DNA from: Theobroma cacao
Taxonomy: Eukaryota; Streptophyta; Magnoliopsida; Malvales; Malvaceae
Assembly: GCF_000208745.1 (NCBI RefSeq)
Contig: NC_030858.1
Span: 30,163,234 to 30,227,233 of the forward strand
Direction: 5' to 3'
Length of the DNA: 64,000 nucleotides
In this document: positions 10,841 to 22,233 of the stretch, piece after piece
Numbering within the stretch: position 1 is the first letter of the stretch
Layout of the letters: each line of letters opens with the position of its first letter
The notes under the pieces: model-generated
What the model was told of the DNA's origin: nothing
The model's database searches: none
Seen by the model: only the letters and a program-made list of their open reading frames with translations
Made by a program: the position numbers and the translations under genes

Positions 10841-13800
10841 ATGGCTTGCATGAAACTGGGATCCAAAACTGATGCATTTCGAAGGCAAGGGCAGGCTTGG
10901 TATGTACCTGATCTTTGCAATTCAACTACATCTCCATCTCTCTCTGTATAATTTATTTTTGTCATTGACTATTGTAAAGACTATTGTTATTCTTTATTTT
11001 GCTTTACTGCGTTTTAACCTTCTTGTGGATGTGTTAAGTCTGCTCTGTTTCTGTCATTTTAGCATTTACTTTTGGTTAAAACTGCTTGTTTTGGTTGTTA
11101 ATTTGAGCCACCAAGTTAGTTTTGTTTGATAAGGAAAGCTCTCCTGCATTTATATTGCATTTGGTCCACAGATTTGTGTTTCATACTCCTTGTCTGAAAC
11201 TCAAGTTTTCATACTAAAATCGATTAATGGCTTAGGAATTCTGTTAGCTGGTGCAAATCCTGTTAAAAAATTGTTTCTCCAATTGAAATAAATTGTGAAG
11301 TTAGTATTAGTGGGTTGACTTCCATTATGCAATTGTTTTTTTGTTGAAGGAACTCCAGTTGATGAATGCTTCAATTGGTGGAAGATGAATAGCTTGTCCA
11401 TTATCAGCAAACTTGTAACTCATGAACAATTTCTTTTGACTCTTTCACAAATTTAACCTAGATGATCAGTCTTGTCTTGCTATACCCTCTTTTATAATTA
11501 AAGAAAGCTACACTTTGTCTCGTAGATACTTTAACATGAAGCACTTATGATTGTGGTTTTGATGTGAATGTACAAGTTAAACAATCAGCAGAAGGGGGAT
11601 TTCCATGTAATAGGAGACCTGGATACTGTCTAAATATTAATCTCATCTTATCTTTTTTGTTTATATTTCCTTCTGCTGACATATAGAAAGTTGTATCATG
11701 CATTTAGTAAAATATAATAGGGTAAGGGACTTGGGATGACAACAGGGTTTGACCAATGTAATATCATGTTTATGTTAATAGTATTAAGGTCAGAAATGAT
11801 AATTCACTTTTTTCTTTTTCTTCCCCTTCCTATAATACATTCAATGTTCATGCTTTTCAGAAGTAAGATCAAATCTGACATTTGTTTTAATTGATACTGG
11901 AAGCTTGATTACAACAATTGAATCAAGCAAAACGAGAATGCGGTATTATTTCTTATCCTAGTGATTTTTTCAAATGTGGCAAGCCTGGCACTTGGACGAG
12001 GACACCTCTTAAAAAGTGATGCGTTAATGCCCATTAAGATAGGGTTATAAGTATTTCATACGTATCAAGGAAAAGCAACTTATAGATGGAACCTGTTTCA
12101 TATTGTTGTAAATTTTTATTAGGGATGAATGATGGATGGATTTTCTCTAATAAAAATATTTTATAATATGGGTTACAACCTAGCTTCTTTAGTTTGATAC
12201 TAAACAGCCTGCATCTCCTTGTGCATGTGAGAGTCTTATTATATTTCTCTCTATTTTGAGCTTAATATACATATAATATATGCAGGTTCTGCACGACTGG
12301 ACTTCCTAGCGATATTGTTGTTGAAGTTGGAGAAATGTCCTTTCATCTTCACAAGGTAACATTTCCTTTGAACATATAATACTTCATTCTGATGTATGTG
12401 TGCTTGCTGGGTAATGACCCTCAGGGACTTGTTGAAATTCACTGAATTTAGGATGTTTTATAAAATCTTTCCACACACTTCTAGCAGCTTCTTAAAAAAT
12501 AAAGATAAAAATCCCTTCCCATGCCCCACACCATCTTTCTGAGGCCTTATGTATTAGTTTCTCATGAGTTGAGATTTGTCATTTTTCCTCTATTTTCATG
12601 TTTTTCTCTTTAAGGATGAGCATTAAAGTCCTTTGCATGACTTGTAATTACCTGTTGCCACAAATTTTTATGCATGCTGAAATGAAGTGTCTATTGTCAA
12701 ATAACTATAAATCTTTCAGTTCTTACTTGTCTTAACTCTTATTTGGTGCAGTTCCCTTTACTCTCTAGAAGTGGGGTTATGGAAAGATTAATTGCAGAAG
12801 CATCTGAAGAAGGAGAAGAAAAATGTTCCATAAACCTCCCTGACATTCCTGGTGGGGCCAAAACTTTTGAACTTGTGGGCAAGTTCTGCTATGGGGTGAA
12901 ACTTGAACTCACTGCCTCAAATGTTGTGTACCTTCGATGTGCTGCTGAGCATCTAGAAATGACTGAGGAATATGGGGAGGGCAATCTTATTACACAGACT
13001 GAAACCTTTCTTAATCAAGTAGTCCTCAGAAATTGGAAAGACTCTCTAAGAGCACTTCAAACTTGTGATGATATTATCTCTCATGCTGAAGAACTAAACA
13101 TTACAAAAAGGTGCATCGAGTCACTAGCCATGAAAGCATCTACTGACCCGAACCTATTTGGGTGGCCTATAATGGAACATGGTGGTCCTATGCAGAGTCC
13201 TGGTGGAAGTGTGTTGTGGAATGGGATAAGTACTGGGGCTAGACCAAAAAATACAAGTTCAGATTGGTGGTATGAGGATTCATCAACTTTAAGTTTACCT
13301 CTTTATAAGAGATTAATCGCGGTCATGGATTCTCGTGGCATTAGACAGGAAATTATTTCTGGGTCTCTTACTTTTTATGCCAAAAAGTACCTACCTGGTT
13401 TGAACAGGCGTCAGGGTGCTAATGACTCTAATTCTAGTGCCCGTCTTGCACCTGTAGCATTAGGGGCTGCACCATCAGAAGAAGATCAGAAGCTTTTGCT
13501 GGAGGAGATTGATAGGTTACTTCCTATTCAAAAGGGCCTTGTCCCAACCAAGTTTCTCTTCGGACTGCTTCGAACAGCCATGATTCTTCGAGCAAGCCCC
13601 TCTTGTATATCGAACTTTGAGAAAAGGATTGGGATGCAGCTTGATCAAGCAACGCTGGAAGATCTACTGATGCCTAATTTTTCTTATTCCATGGAGACAC
13701 TTTACAATGTTGACTGTGTGCAGCGAATTCTTGAGCATTTTCTTGCCATGGACCAGATTACTGGCGGAGCCTCTCCATGTTCAGTTGATGATGGTCAGAT

Positions 13801-15075
13801 TATTGGCTCACCTTCATTAACACCAATTACAATGGTAGCCAAGCTAATAGATGGGTACCTCGCGGAGGTTGCCCCTGATATTAATTTGAAGCTCCCTAAG
13901 TTTCAGGCACTTGCGGCTTCTGTTCCTGACTATGCCAGGCCCTTGGATGATGGTCTATATCGTGCAATTGACATTTATCTGAAGGTACTACCACTAACCG
14001 CTTAGTGCACGTAATTGCTACTGATGTTGTTTTGTTCAGTTTGATATATATTGCTGCAACTGGTTCAGTAAGCCAAGAACCTTGCTGCAGTTTGGCCCAA
14101 GTACAATAGTCGTATCTCTTAACCTCAGTCCAAGTTGACCTTAGAGTCTATCCAGAGATGTTTTGAGAATGATGTGATAGCGTTAACTTGGATTGGGATT
14201 CCCCATTATGTAAAGAGATTAAGTTGTCAATGCAAAGATGTTCTATCCTTGGTTCTTGGTCTGGGTCATTTTATCTGGCATTTTAACCTAAGTTGCTTTT
14301 ATCTTCGTGTCTGCTTGAAACAAAGTTAATGGGCCCAAAGGCCAATTCTTATATGCATGGATTAGATGGGAGCTTGCAAATGTGTTGGAGCAAAAATTTG
14401 TCCTGCTCTTAATATCAAGTTATTAGATCTTAGAGAAGAAAAAATAAAATGAAATACAGAAAAGCAAGCTTGAACCTCTTGATTCTTCGTGCTATAAAAT
14501 TTTTCAAAGTTGTTAATTCTTCCATGCTTATCAACTTGCAGTCACACCCATGGTTGTCAGAATCTGACAGAGAACAGCTATGCCGACTGATGGACTGCCA
14601 GAAGCTCTCCTTGGAAGCATGCACCCATGCTGCACAGAATGAGAGACTACCACTAAGAATAGTTGTCCAAGTCCTGTTCTTTGAGCAGCTACAGCTTAGG
14701 ACTTCAATTGCTGGTTGCTTTTTGGTTTCTGATAATCTTGATGGATCACGACAGTTAAGAAGTGGGTTTGCAGGGTCTACTGAAGGAGGCTGGGCCTCAG
14801 CTGTGAGAGAAAATCAGGTTTTGAAGGTAGGCATGGATAACATGAGAATGCGGGTTTCTGAGCTTGAGAAGGAATGTTCAAACATGAGGCAAGAAATTGA
14901 GAAGCTAGGTCGGGGGAAGGGTTCTAGCACTTGGGGAAATGTGTCAAAGAAATTTGGGTTCAGGTTGAAGTCTCAGATGTGCAGTGCTCAGGAGGGTTCT
15001 GTTAGCAACCAGAATAATGGAAGTGGAAAGATTGAGAAAGTGAAGGACCGGCAAGGAAAGCTCAAGAAAAACTGA
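10841..15075 (+). CDS. NPH3-family BTB/POZ protein (phototropic-response family)
   Basis: There are four exons: 10841-10899, 12286-12355, 12752-13984 and 14542-15075 (1896 nt, 631 aa), all joined at GT-AG sites. The protein opens [13 protein letters not shown], has an N-terminal BTB domain (about residues 27-100, containing '[18 protein letters not shown]'), the central NPH3 domain (about 200-480, with '[15 protein letters not shown]' and '[20 protein letters not shown]'), and a C-terminal coiled coil ('[18 protein letters not shown]'). It is close to Arabidopsis At1g30440 as I remember it. Family members act as substrate adaptors of CUL3 ubiquitin ligases at the plasma membrane in blue-light or auxin signalling; the role of this branch is not well defined. 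The long first intron (1.4 kb) separates a 59-nt exon that carries only the start. Confidence 0.93.
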
Positions 15076-15310
15076 ACTCCAGATGGGTAAGACTATTGTT
15101 TCTTTTTTACATTTTTATCCTTTTTCTCTCCATGTTTTTGGAGTTGTTGTTGTTTAGTTGTATTTCAAACTTCGGAAAAACTAGATTCCCTCCTTTGATC
15201 TTACCTTTAACTGTGTGCCATACCCTCGTTTTCTTTTTTAACTATTTTGGAGACCATGGAAGAAAGTGTAATTTAATTTGTTTCATGTAATAATCCTGAA
15301 GCTCCCTCTC
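15076..15310 (+). other. probable 3' untranslated region of the NPH3-family gene
   Basis: T-rich sequence directly after the stop codon, with no coding signal. The poly(A) site was not located. From here to 16525 there is only AT-rich DNA, an (AT)n microsatellite at about 15894-15918 and short meaningless frames. Confidence 0.35.
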
Positions 15311-15893
15311 CCTCTCTGACAAGTCCGAGGCACTGCCCTCACTGTGTGTATATCTCAGATTAGTGAGAACCATTGGGATTCTTCTTTCTAGTTATTGGTT
15401 GGATTGTTGATTATGTGAGGTTGAATATAAGATGTTAGACATTCTTACTTGTTTCTAGTTGTTATTGGATGTTAGATTGTTATTTTACAAGTTTTGCTTG
15501 ACAACATTGTACTAAAAGATTATTATGTATTTGAATGTTTGGTAAGGTATGGAATGACACCATGGATGGGGGACTGGTGGGAGCAACACTGTACACGAGT
15601 GATCCCAAAGGCACACACTCCCTCTCCCTTTCTTAACAAAACTATTAGCTATCCATTTTTCTCTGGCTCAGGGGATACCTTGAATAGTCGCCCTTCCTTT
15701 ACATGGCCAACTTGTCACTTTTTGCATCCACAGACAGTAAAGCCAAAATGTACCAAATTGGAAATTGGTCCAACGTTGCCAGTGCTCCCAACCATATGCA
15801 TTTAATACTCAACGCCTCTTGTGCAGTCTTTAAATTCTGGTGGCTGTGAGCAGTTTTACCTAACCAATGGTCCTCATCCGACAAAACTATACC

Positions 15894-15918
15894 ATATATA
15901 TATATATATATATATATG
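15894..15918. repeat. (AT)n microsatellite
   Basis: About 12 uninterrupted AT units; likely length-variable. Confidence 0.9.
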
Positions 15919-16525
15919 TAAAATTTAATTTAAAGTTAGATTTAACTTTCTTAAAATGTTATTGAAAAATAGACAACTTTTTCCATTTTAATTCATTTAA
16001 AATTTGAGTTAAAAATTCTAGTTATGATTAGATTATGTCAAGATGACTCATTAAATAACATCATGATTAATAGACGGTTAAAACCCTATCAACTTAAACA
16101 TCCCATTTTCTCACATTCATGATCTTAGCGGTAACATGATTCATTCAAAATGCCTGCCATGCATATCTCAACTACGCACAGAAGGCCTAAGTGTGAAAGT
16201 GTTAATATACTCTCTGGTGAAGTTAATGAAGAGCACATCCAAAAGCCATTAACCAGTTGATGCCTTCATAAAAAAGCAATAGAAACACATTCTTCTTTTT
16301 TTTTTTTCCTAATCGAAGGAGAAGTATGAATACAAATATGAAACTGCATTGAAATTATTTTTGAGTACACTTTCTAATTATTATTATTTTTTATTTTTAG
16401 AAATTTGTGATTGATTGAAGAAACTGATGCAGAAATCAGTCCATTAGTCGCAATCCATGCATATGTTGTACTGCGCAAAGCTTAAAGCAACAAGCTCTTC
16501 GGAATAAGAAATCTACTCTCCGATC

Positions 16526-17625
16526 TTAGAGCTTTACTTCTCTGCCAAAAATCCAACTGAATGGAATACTTGGTGCTCGCTTAGACCTTGCTTGAGCTCT
16601 CTCCTCTACCTTTCTAATTCTTGGAGCAAGTAGACAGACATATTCCTGAGCCTTTCTTCCCTCAGCCGAAAGTCCTGTTAGCTCCTGAACTTTCCATCCA
16701 TCCACCAAGAACTCTAGTACATCGGCATAATCATTGGCAGTGTAAACCCCAAGTCTTTGTGCAACGGCAGAGAAATGCTCGAAAAGGTTAAGGTCATGCT
16801 CATCATACATAAGATGGGCTGGCATTGTGATCTTCTTCCTCATCATCTCAGCAAAAGCAACAACAGTTCCGTCAGGATCAATTTCAAAGAGCTTTTCAAC
16901 TATTATATTGTAGGCAATCTCATGGCGTTTTTCATCTGATGCAACTGTACCACATATTTGAGCTAAACTTAGAATCCCCATGTTCCATGGCAAGCCTAGC
17001 TGTATTCCTATGGGAGATGAAAGTTGCCCTTTCTTGGAATGAAGTGTAAATGAAAGTAAGATAAGGGTTCTTCTCTATTCCAGGATGCATTCCTGATCCA
17101 ATCAAATATGGGATTGTCGTCTCAACCTGTCTTATGTCTACTCTTCCGGACAAGTAAAGATACTGGTTTAGAAGGTCTCCATGTCTGTTCTCTTCAGCTG
17201 TCCACGCCCTTGTCCAAATTGCCCAAGAAGTGAGGCTTGCACCTGTTTCATCACGAACTCCATCCAAGGTATTAAGCAATGTTTGGTAAGTTGGAAGAGC
17301 TTCTTCAGTGATCATATCTCCAACCAAGGAGACAAAGTATTCATCTGGGATCTCCTTTGCTCTCTTCCTTAGTTCCTTAACTTGCTCATCAAATCCATCA
17401 GAGGCAGCATCTGGGAGAAAATCTTGTGGTTGCCAACTCTTTTCAACAGGTTTCAGCAAGGTTAGAATGTTGTTTTCAACCCAACCGTCCATAGATTTAA
17501 AGATTTCAATCTTTTGTTGTGGGATGGAGTGAGTTAACTTGAACAAGAACTTTCCCATGAGGCATAAAAGCTTTCTTGGAATTCTCAACCTTTAATTGGC
17601 CGCTTGAAGGAAAATTTGAGGCCAT
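16526..17625 (-). pseudogene. intronless stearoyl-ACP desaturase with two frameshifts
   Basis: Joined across two breaks, this reads as a nearly full acyl-[acyl-carrier-protein] desaturase, the soluble plastid di-iron enzyme that puts the first double bond into stearoyl-ACP. The start at 17625 gives a short MASNFPSS leader that runs straight into the mature region (KVENSKKAF...), with no obvious transit peptide. One extra base near 17534-17536 breaks the frame after KVLVQV. A second extra base in the AAA at 16965-16967 breaks it after EHGDSK. Both iron-binding motifs survive (EENRHG and DEKRHE), and the C-terminus ends FGREVKL as in the family. There are no introns, while many family members have two, so a processed copy is possible. 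Assembly error is the alternative, since only two bases are at fault. Confidence 0.8.
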
Positions 17626-19869
17626 GTAGAGCTAGGGAGATTTGAGGCTGGCTATTGGTTGGAGAGCAATGTAAGGCAGGTTTTGAGATTGACTCAATTT
17701 GATGAGAGCAATTTTGCTTTCCTTGTAGGGTTTTAGTCTTCTTCGAATATTGGAGTTTCTACTCTCATATGATGGAGTATTTTCTTTTTAAAATGAAATG
17801 CATGCCTTTCAAAAAACAAGCTAACAAGGTTATAATTGAAGGCAAAGGAGTAGGATTTGGTTTTGGGTTAGCTCAAATGGATCAAATTAACCTTATTTCA
17901 TATCACTCCTAACTTTACTGTAAATAGATTATGAAAGCATTAATTGATTTTATATAATTATATCAATTTTATTTTTTAGTTCATTTTGTCCTAAACCAAT
18001 AAACTATTTCTATGAATGCATAAACCAATATAACTTAATCCTTTGGATCTTAAACAATGAAAACAACCGAAACCATTTTTACACCCCACATTATAATAGA
18101 CTGTGATTGTACATAATATAATTGTAAAGAAAGTAATTGTTAAAAAAATAATATTATAGTATTTGGTGTATATATATAAATATGTATAAGTGTTAATTAA
18201 AATACTAAAAAGATAATATTGTAACTTTGGTTACATGCCATTCATTGAGAACGTGATATTAATTTTTAAAATTACTTTTATGTATGAAAATATAAATTTA
18301 ATATATTTGTATATTTTTTAATATAAAACTTTTTTATATGTTTTCAAATACTAATAAATAACAATTGTTATTACATTTCATAAATTATGCTATGATGGAA
18401 GAAAAAAAAAGGAATTATGGTAGATCAAATTTTTGTACATTACCAAGAAAGTGAAAAAGTAATATTACAGCAGTTTTGCAATGTAATCTGATTTCTCCTA
18501 GTGAGTGTAATGTGATTGTAATGTAATATTACATTACATTGATTGTTCGCATACCAAACATTGAATGTTAAATGTTAGTAACTTTTCATATAGCAAAAGT
18601 TCCCTTATAAATAGCAAAAGATTAATTAGAAATAAATAATATTTCCATAAGCATCGAAGCCAATTAAGTGCCCATAAATTTGGACCTCTAATGTGAGGAG
18701 TTGTGATGAGTTGCTTTCTCGTCTGTATCATATTATCAGTGCGCTTTTAATCTGAGTGATATTTTGGTAGGATTTCTGATGAGTAGATAGGTTGGGCATT
18801 TTTGATATTGTGTGTACAGGGGTGTTTATTGGTTTGATATATCCTACCCTGCTTTGTGTGTATTATAACAGGGTACTCTGTCATGCTTACAGGCAAGGTT
18901 TTTGCTTTGCTGGCCTCACCTGTACAGATCTACCATTTCATGAATGATAATTACACGCCTCTCAAAAATAAAACTAAAAAAATGTGAGATTTTTTAGGGG
19001 GCGTTAAGTCAAATGGAAGTACATTTCATCCCTAAAAAAGCTAGGTCCTCACTTCAAACTTGTATTTGTTACATTTGAAACTTGTCATTTTAGACATAAT
19101 TTTGACTGCTTTTGCTCACATTATGTTCTTTAGAATTCACTTCTAATCCATCATTTTGCAAAAATACAAAAAGATTCTGCTCTTGTGAAGTAATGGATTA
19201 TTCTGTACATAATATCTAAAAATTTTTTTTGAAGAAATTATGAGGTATAACTTTTCTCGATAAAGACATTTTAAAAATAACCATCAAATACATTTAACTG
19301 TTTTTAATCATATTTAACCATGACATGACAAAAATACTCTTAAAACTATTTCAAATAAATTAAACTATTCATCACAATTTCTCTCCATTTGTGCTTCCAA
19401 TTTCTCTCTCTCACCATCTCACTCTCTCCAATTTTATTGATTTCTTTCTTCGGCATATCGTCTACTGTGCTCCCGATTTCTCTTTCTCTCATTTTCAGAT
19501 TTTTCTTTCCTGCACTTTCAAGACACCAAGCGATGGTTTTGATGTGCTTAGGTAGATGATTATTTGAAAATTTTGATTTTTAAGTATTTTGGATAAAATT
19601 AAAATGGTAGAAATGATCACAGATTTTTGAAATAACTTTTAATTGGATCAATTTAAGACCTAGACACCAATAAACTCAAAATTTTAAAATTTATAAATTT
19701 AAGTTTTCAAAAGAATTTTTTTTTTTCGATTTTTAGTCGAAATAGGTGTTTAGATAAGAAAATTTGTGTTTTGATTTATGAAAATATTTTTGAAACACTT
19801 CAATTTGTGCCAAATTGTAAAAAAAAAAAAAAAGAAATGAAAAGAGTTACAAGATTTGAAATTTTGGCT
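17626..19869. other. AT-rich intergenic DNA, probable MITE remains
   Basis: No gene is recognised. 18070-18560 is rich in TGTAAT/ATTACA words and holds a perfect palindrome (18517-18538), as in many small DNA elements, but I could not define matching ends. 18760-18960 looks like non-coding repeat sequence of unknown type. Confidence 0.4.
18517..18538. repeat. 22-bp perfect palindrome
   Basis: TGTAATGTAAT followed by its exact complement in reverse. It sits near the likely end of an AT-rich MITE-like stretch and could be a MITE terminal motif. Confidence 0.85.
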
Positions 19870-20195
19870 CTTAAGTAACAACAACATTTTAGATATTAAA
19901 GTGTAACAAAATGTTTTTGAATATGGCGTGCAATAATAATATTTTTTCAATCTAACGTGTAACAATAATATTTTTTTTTCAATATGACATGTAACAATAT
20001 AACTATGACGTGTCACGTGTTTTGTACATGGTGTGTAACAATATAACCATGACGTGTCACATGTTTTTGTATATGACGTGTAACAACTTAACCATAAGGT
20101 GTAGCAACCTAACTATGTCGTGTCATATGTTTTTGCATATTACGTGTAACAGCCTAACCATGGTGTGTAACATGTTTTTATACATGACATGTAAT
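19870..20195. repeat. minisatellite, about 45-bp unit
   Basis: Clear units start at 19984, 20028, 20073 and 20139, with a partial unit at 20184 (lengths 44, 45, 66 and 45). The 66-bp unit holds an extra 21-bp sub-unit. The core reads 'TGACGTGTAACAA...CCATGACGTGTCACATGTTTTTG'. More decayed units extend left to about 19870. Because 45 is a multiple of three, the plus-strand frame 20010-20219 encodes a false 15-residue repeat (MTCHMFLYMTCNNLT-like). Confidence 0.8.
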
Positions 20196-20619
20196 TTTAT
20201 TAAAGGTAATTTTGTCTAACTTGACTAAAAATAGTTAAAATTATAAAGAGAATTATTTTTGAAAATATCTTATTTATAAAAGTTACTTTTAAAAATGCTC
20301 CAAAAAATTTTAAATTGTTTTAAAAAATTCAATTAAATTTTTATATTTTTATTGTATCAACATGAAAGTTATCTTTAACCAAATCTGCTTTCAATTATTA
20401 ACATTATCAACAGGCTAGACAACATACAATACCCACTTCCATTAAATGTGATGTCCACCTTATATCAATTATAACTTCATCTTACCCTGGAGGTCAGCTC
20501 AGTCGATGCCCTCCAAGGAGGTGGAGGTGAATGTAATACACAGAATGGGTACGTAAAACTTTACAAGTTTAAGGTGAAAGTTATAAAATGTTTAGGATAA
20601 AATCACATATTATATTACA

Positions 20620-21661
20620 GTTTACACGTACATTGATAAATAATGAATGGTTACATCCATCTAAAAACATGACAGCATTGGATGCGATTGTTATATTTCT
20701 TTGGATTTGTGCATATAACGAAACAAATCATAATGTCTAAAATAAATTTGAAAAATTGAAAGAGACTGTAAGTAGGAAGTTCAATGAAGTGTTAATTTAT
20801 GTTTACTAGCCGATAAATGAAATTATCAAGGTTCTAGATTTTTAATTTGTAAAAGTTTCATCCAAAATTAAAAGTGATAGTAGATATTAATCTTATTTTC
20901 AAAGGTACATTGGTGTTGTAGATGGATCATATATTCTTATTATTCCTCCAGTAAATGATCAAATTCATTTTATTAGTCAAAAGGGATATCCAATACACGC
21001 CATGTTAGTGTGTAATTTTAACATGCTATTCACTTTTGTGATTGTATCTTTTCAATTGTACTTGAAGAAATGAAAATGTGTTCCCCCACCCTTCAATTGT
21101 ATTTTTATGATATACAGTTTGTCATTCTATATATTTATTTCTTGAAATTTTTTTAATGAATTAATAATGAAACCTTTATATTTTTTCTTAAGTAAAAATT
21201 ATTTAGTGTATGCTGATTATTCTAATATTGAAGGATATCTAGCACTCCATAAAGGAGAAAGATATCACATTCTTTATTTTAAAGGTTGCAGTTAGCTTAA
21301 GTGTGTAGAAAAACATTTAATCATGCACAATCTTCATTAAGAAATATCATTGAACGAACAATTGAAGTTTGAAATAATATATGGCATATTTTACATGATA
21401 TGAAGTCATTTTCGTTGATAAAATAAAAAAAATTTATTGCTACAACAATGACACTTTATAACTACATTAGACAGTGTGACGTTAGATGAGGAATTTAACA
21501 AATGTGATCGTAATTTCAATTATATTTGTGAGAGTTCAGAAAAAAGAACTAATGATGAAGAAATGAGTTTATATACTAATAGAAGAATATTGGATGATAA
21601 TTACATGAGTAGAATTCACAACCAAATAATTGCTACATTGATTAAAAATAAAAATTATTGA
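20620..21661 (+). pseudogene. PIF/Harbinger (HARBI1-like) transposase relic
   Basis: Translated piecewise, the stretch matches the family in order: 'NMTALDAIVIFLWICAYNETN' near 20670 (N-terminal region), 'YIGVVDGSYILIIPP' near 20905 (first catalytic Asp), 'KGYPIHAMLVCNFNMLFTFV' near 20980, 'YADYSNIEGYLA' near 21210 (second Asp), 'NHAQSSLRNIIERTIEV' near 21325 (catalytic Glu), 'TLYNYIRQ' near 21455, and a tail to 21661. Stops and frame changes break it, so it is dead. The enzyme cut and pasted DNA with a DDE active site. Confidence 0.75.
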
Positions 21662-21894
21662 TTTATGAGTTATTTATGAATTATGTGTTAATTTTAAATT
21701 ATTTTTGAAATTATTTTTATAATTTATTATTAATTATAAATTTTATGTTATATAAAAATATTTTTTATATTTTCAAAAATTTATTTTAAATAAATAAAAA
21801 AAGTTAACTTTTTTTCATTGTGAACAAAAGAATTCGCCATTAATAGAAAGTTATTTATTAAATACCATTTATAGTAATATTAACCAAAATTAAA

Positions 21895-22150
21895 GCCTAT
21901 ATAAGTTACTTTGTTAAACAGCTTATCTATAAAAAAGAGTTTATAAAAATAAATTTACCAAACAGTTTTACTTTAATTTTAATAGCTATTATTTTTAATA
22001 AGAATAAATTGTGTTGCTAAACAACTTATCTAAAAAAAAAAAAAAACTTATAAAAATAGATTTACCAAACAACTTCAATTTAATTTTAAAAATTATTATT
22101 TTTCATAAGAGTTTTTAAGCTAAAAAAAACCAGGCCAAACATGCTCTTCA
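21895..22150. repeat. duplicated subterminal segment and likely right end of the Harbinger element
   Basis: Two diverged copies (about 21905-22005 and 22010-22110) share 'AAACA(G/A)CTTATCT', 'ATTTACCAAACA' and 'TTATTTTT.ATAAG' in the same order. After them comes ACCAGGCCAAACATGCTCTT (22129-22148), which reads on the other strand as AAGAGCATGTTTGGCCTGGT, the usual look of a plant PIF/Harbinger-type terminus. The left end was not found. Confidence 0.45.
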
Positions 22151-22233
22151 CAAGAGGTTTTGGTCTGATTTTGGCAGGAAACTCACAATTTTGGTGTTAG
22201 TTGATTATTAACATCATGAAAAAGCCTGACAAA

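Noticed and set aside
18070..18563. Complete MITE
   Set aside because: TTTGGT-type ends occur near both sides, but the match is poor and no target duplication was found.
20010..20219. Cys-rich repeat protein
   Set aside because: It is the translation of a 45-bp minisatellite; no evidence of expression.
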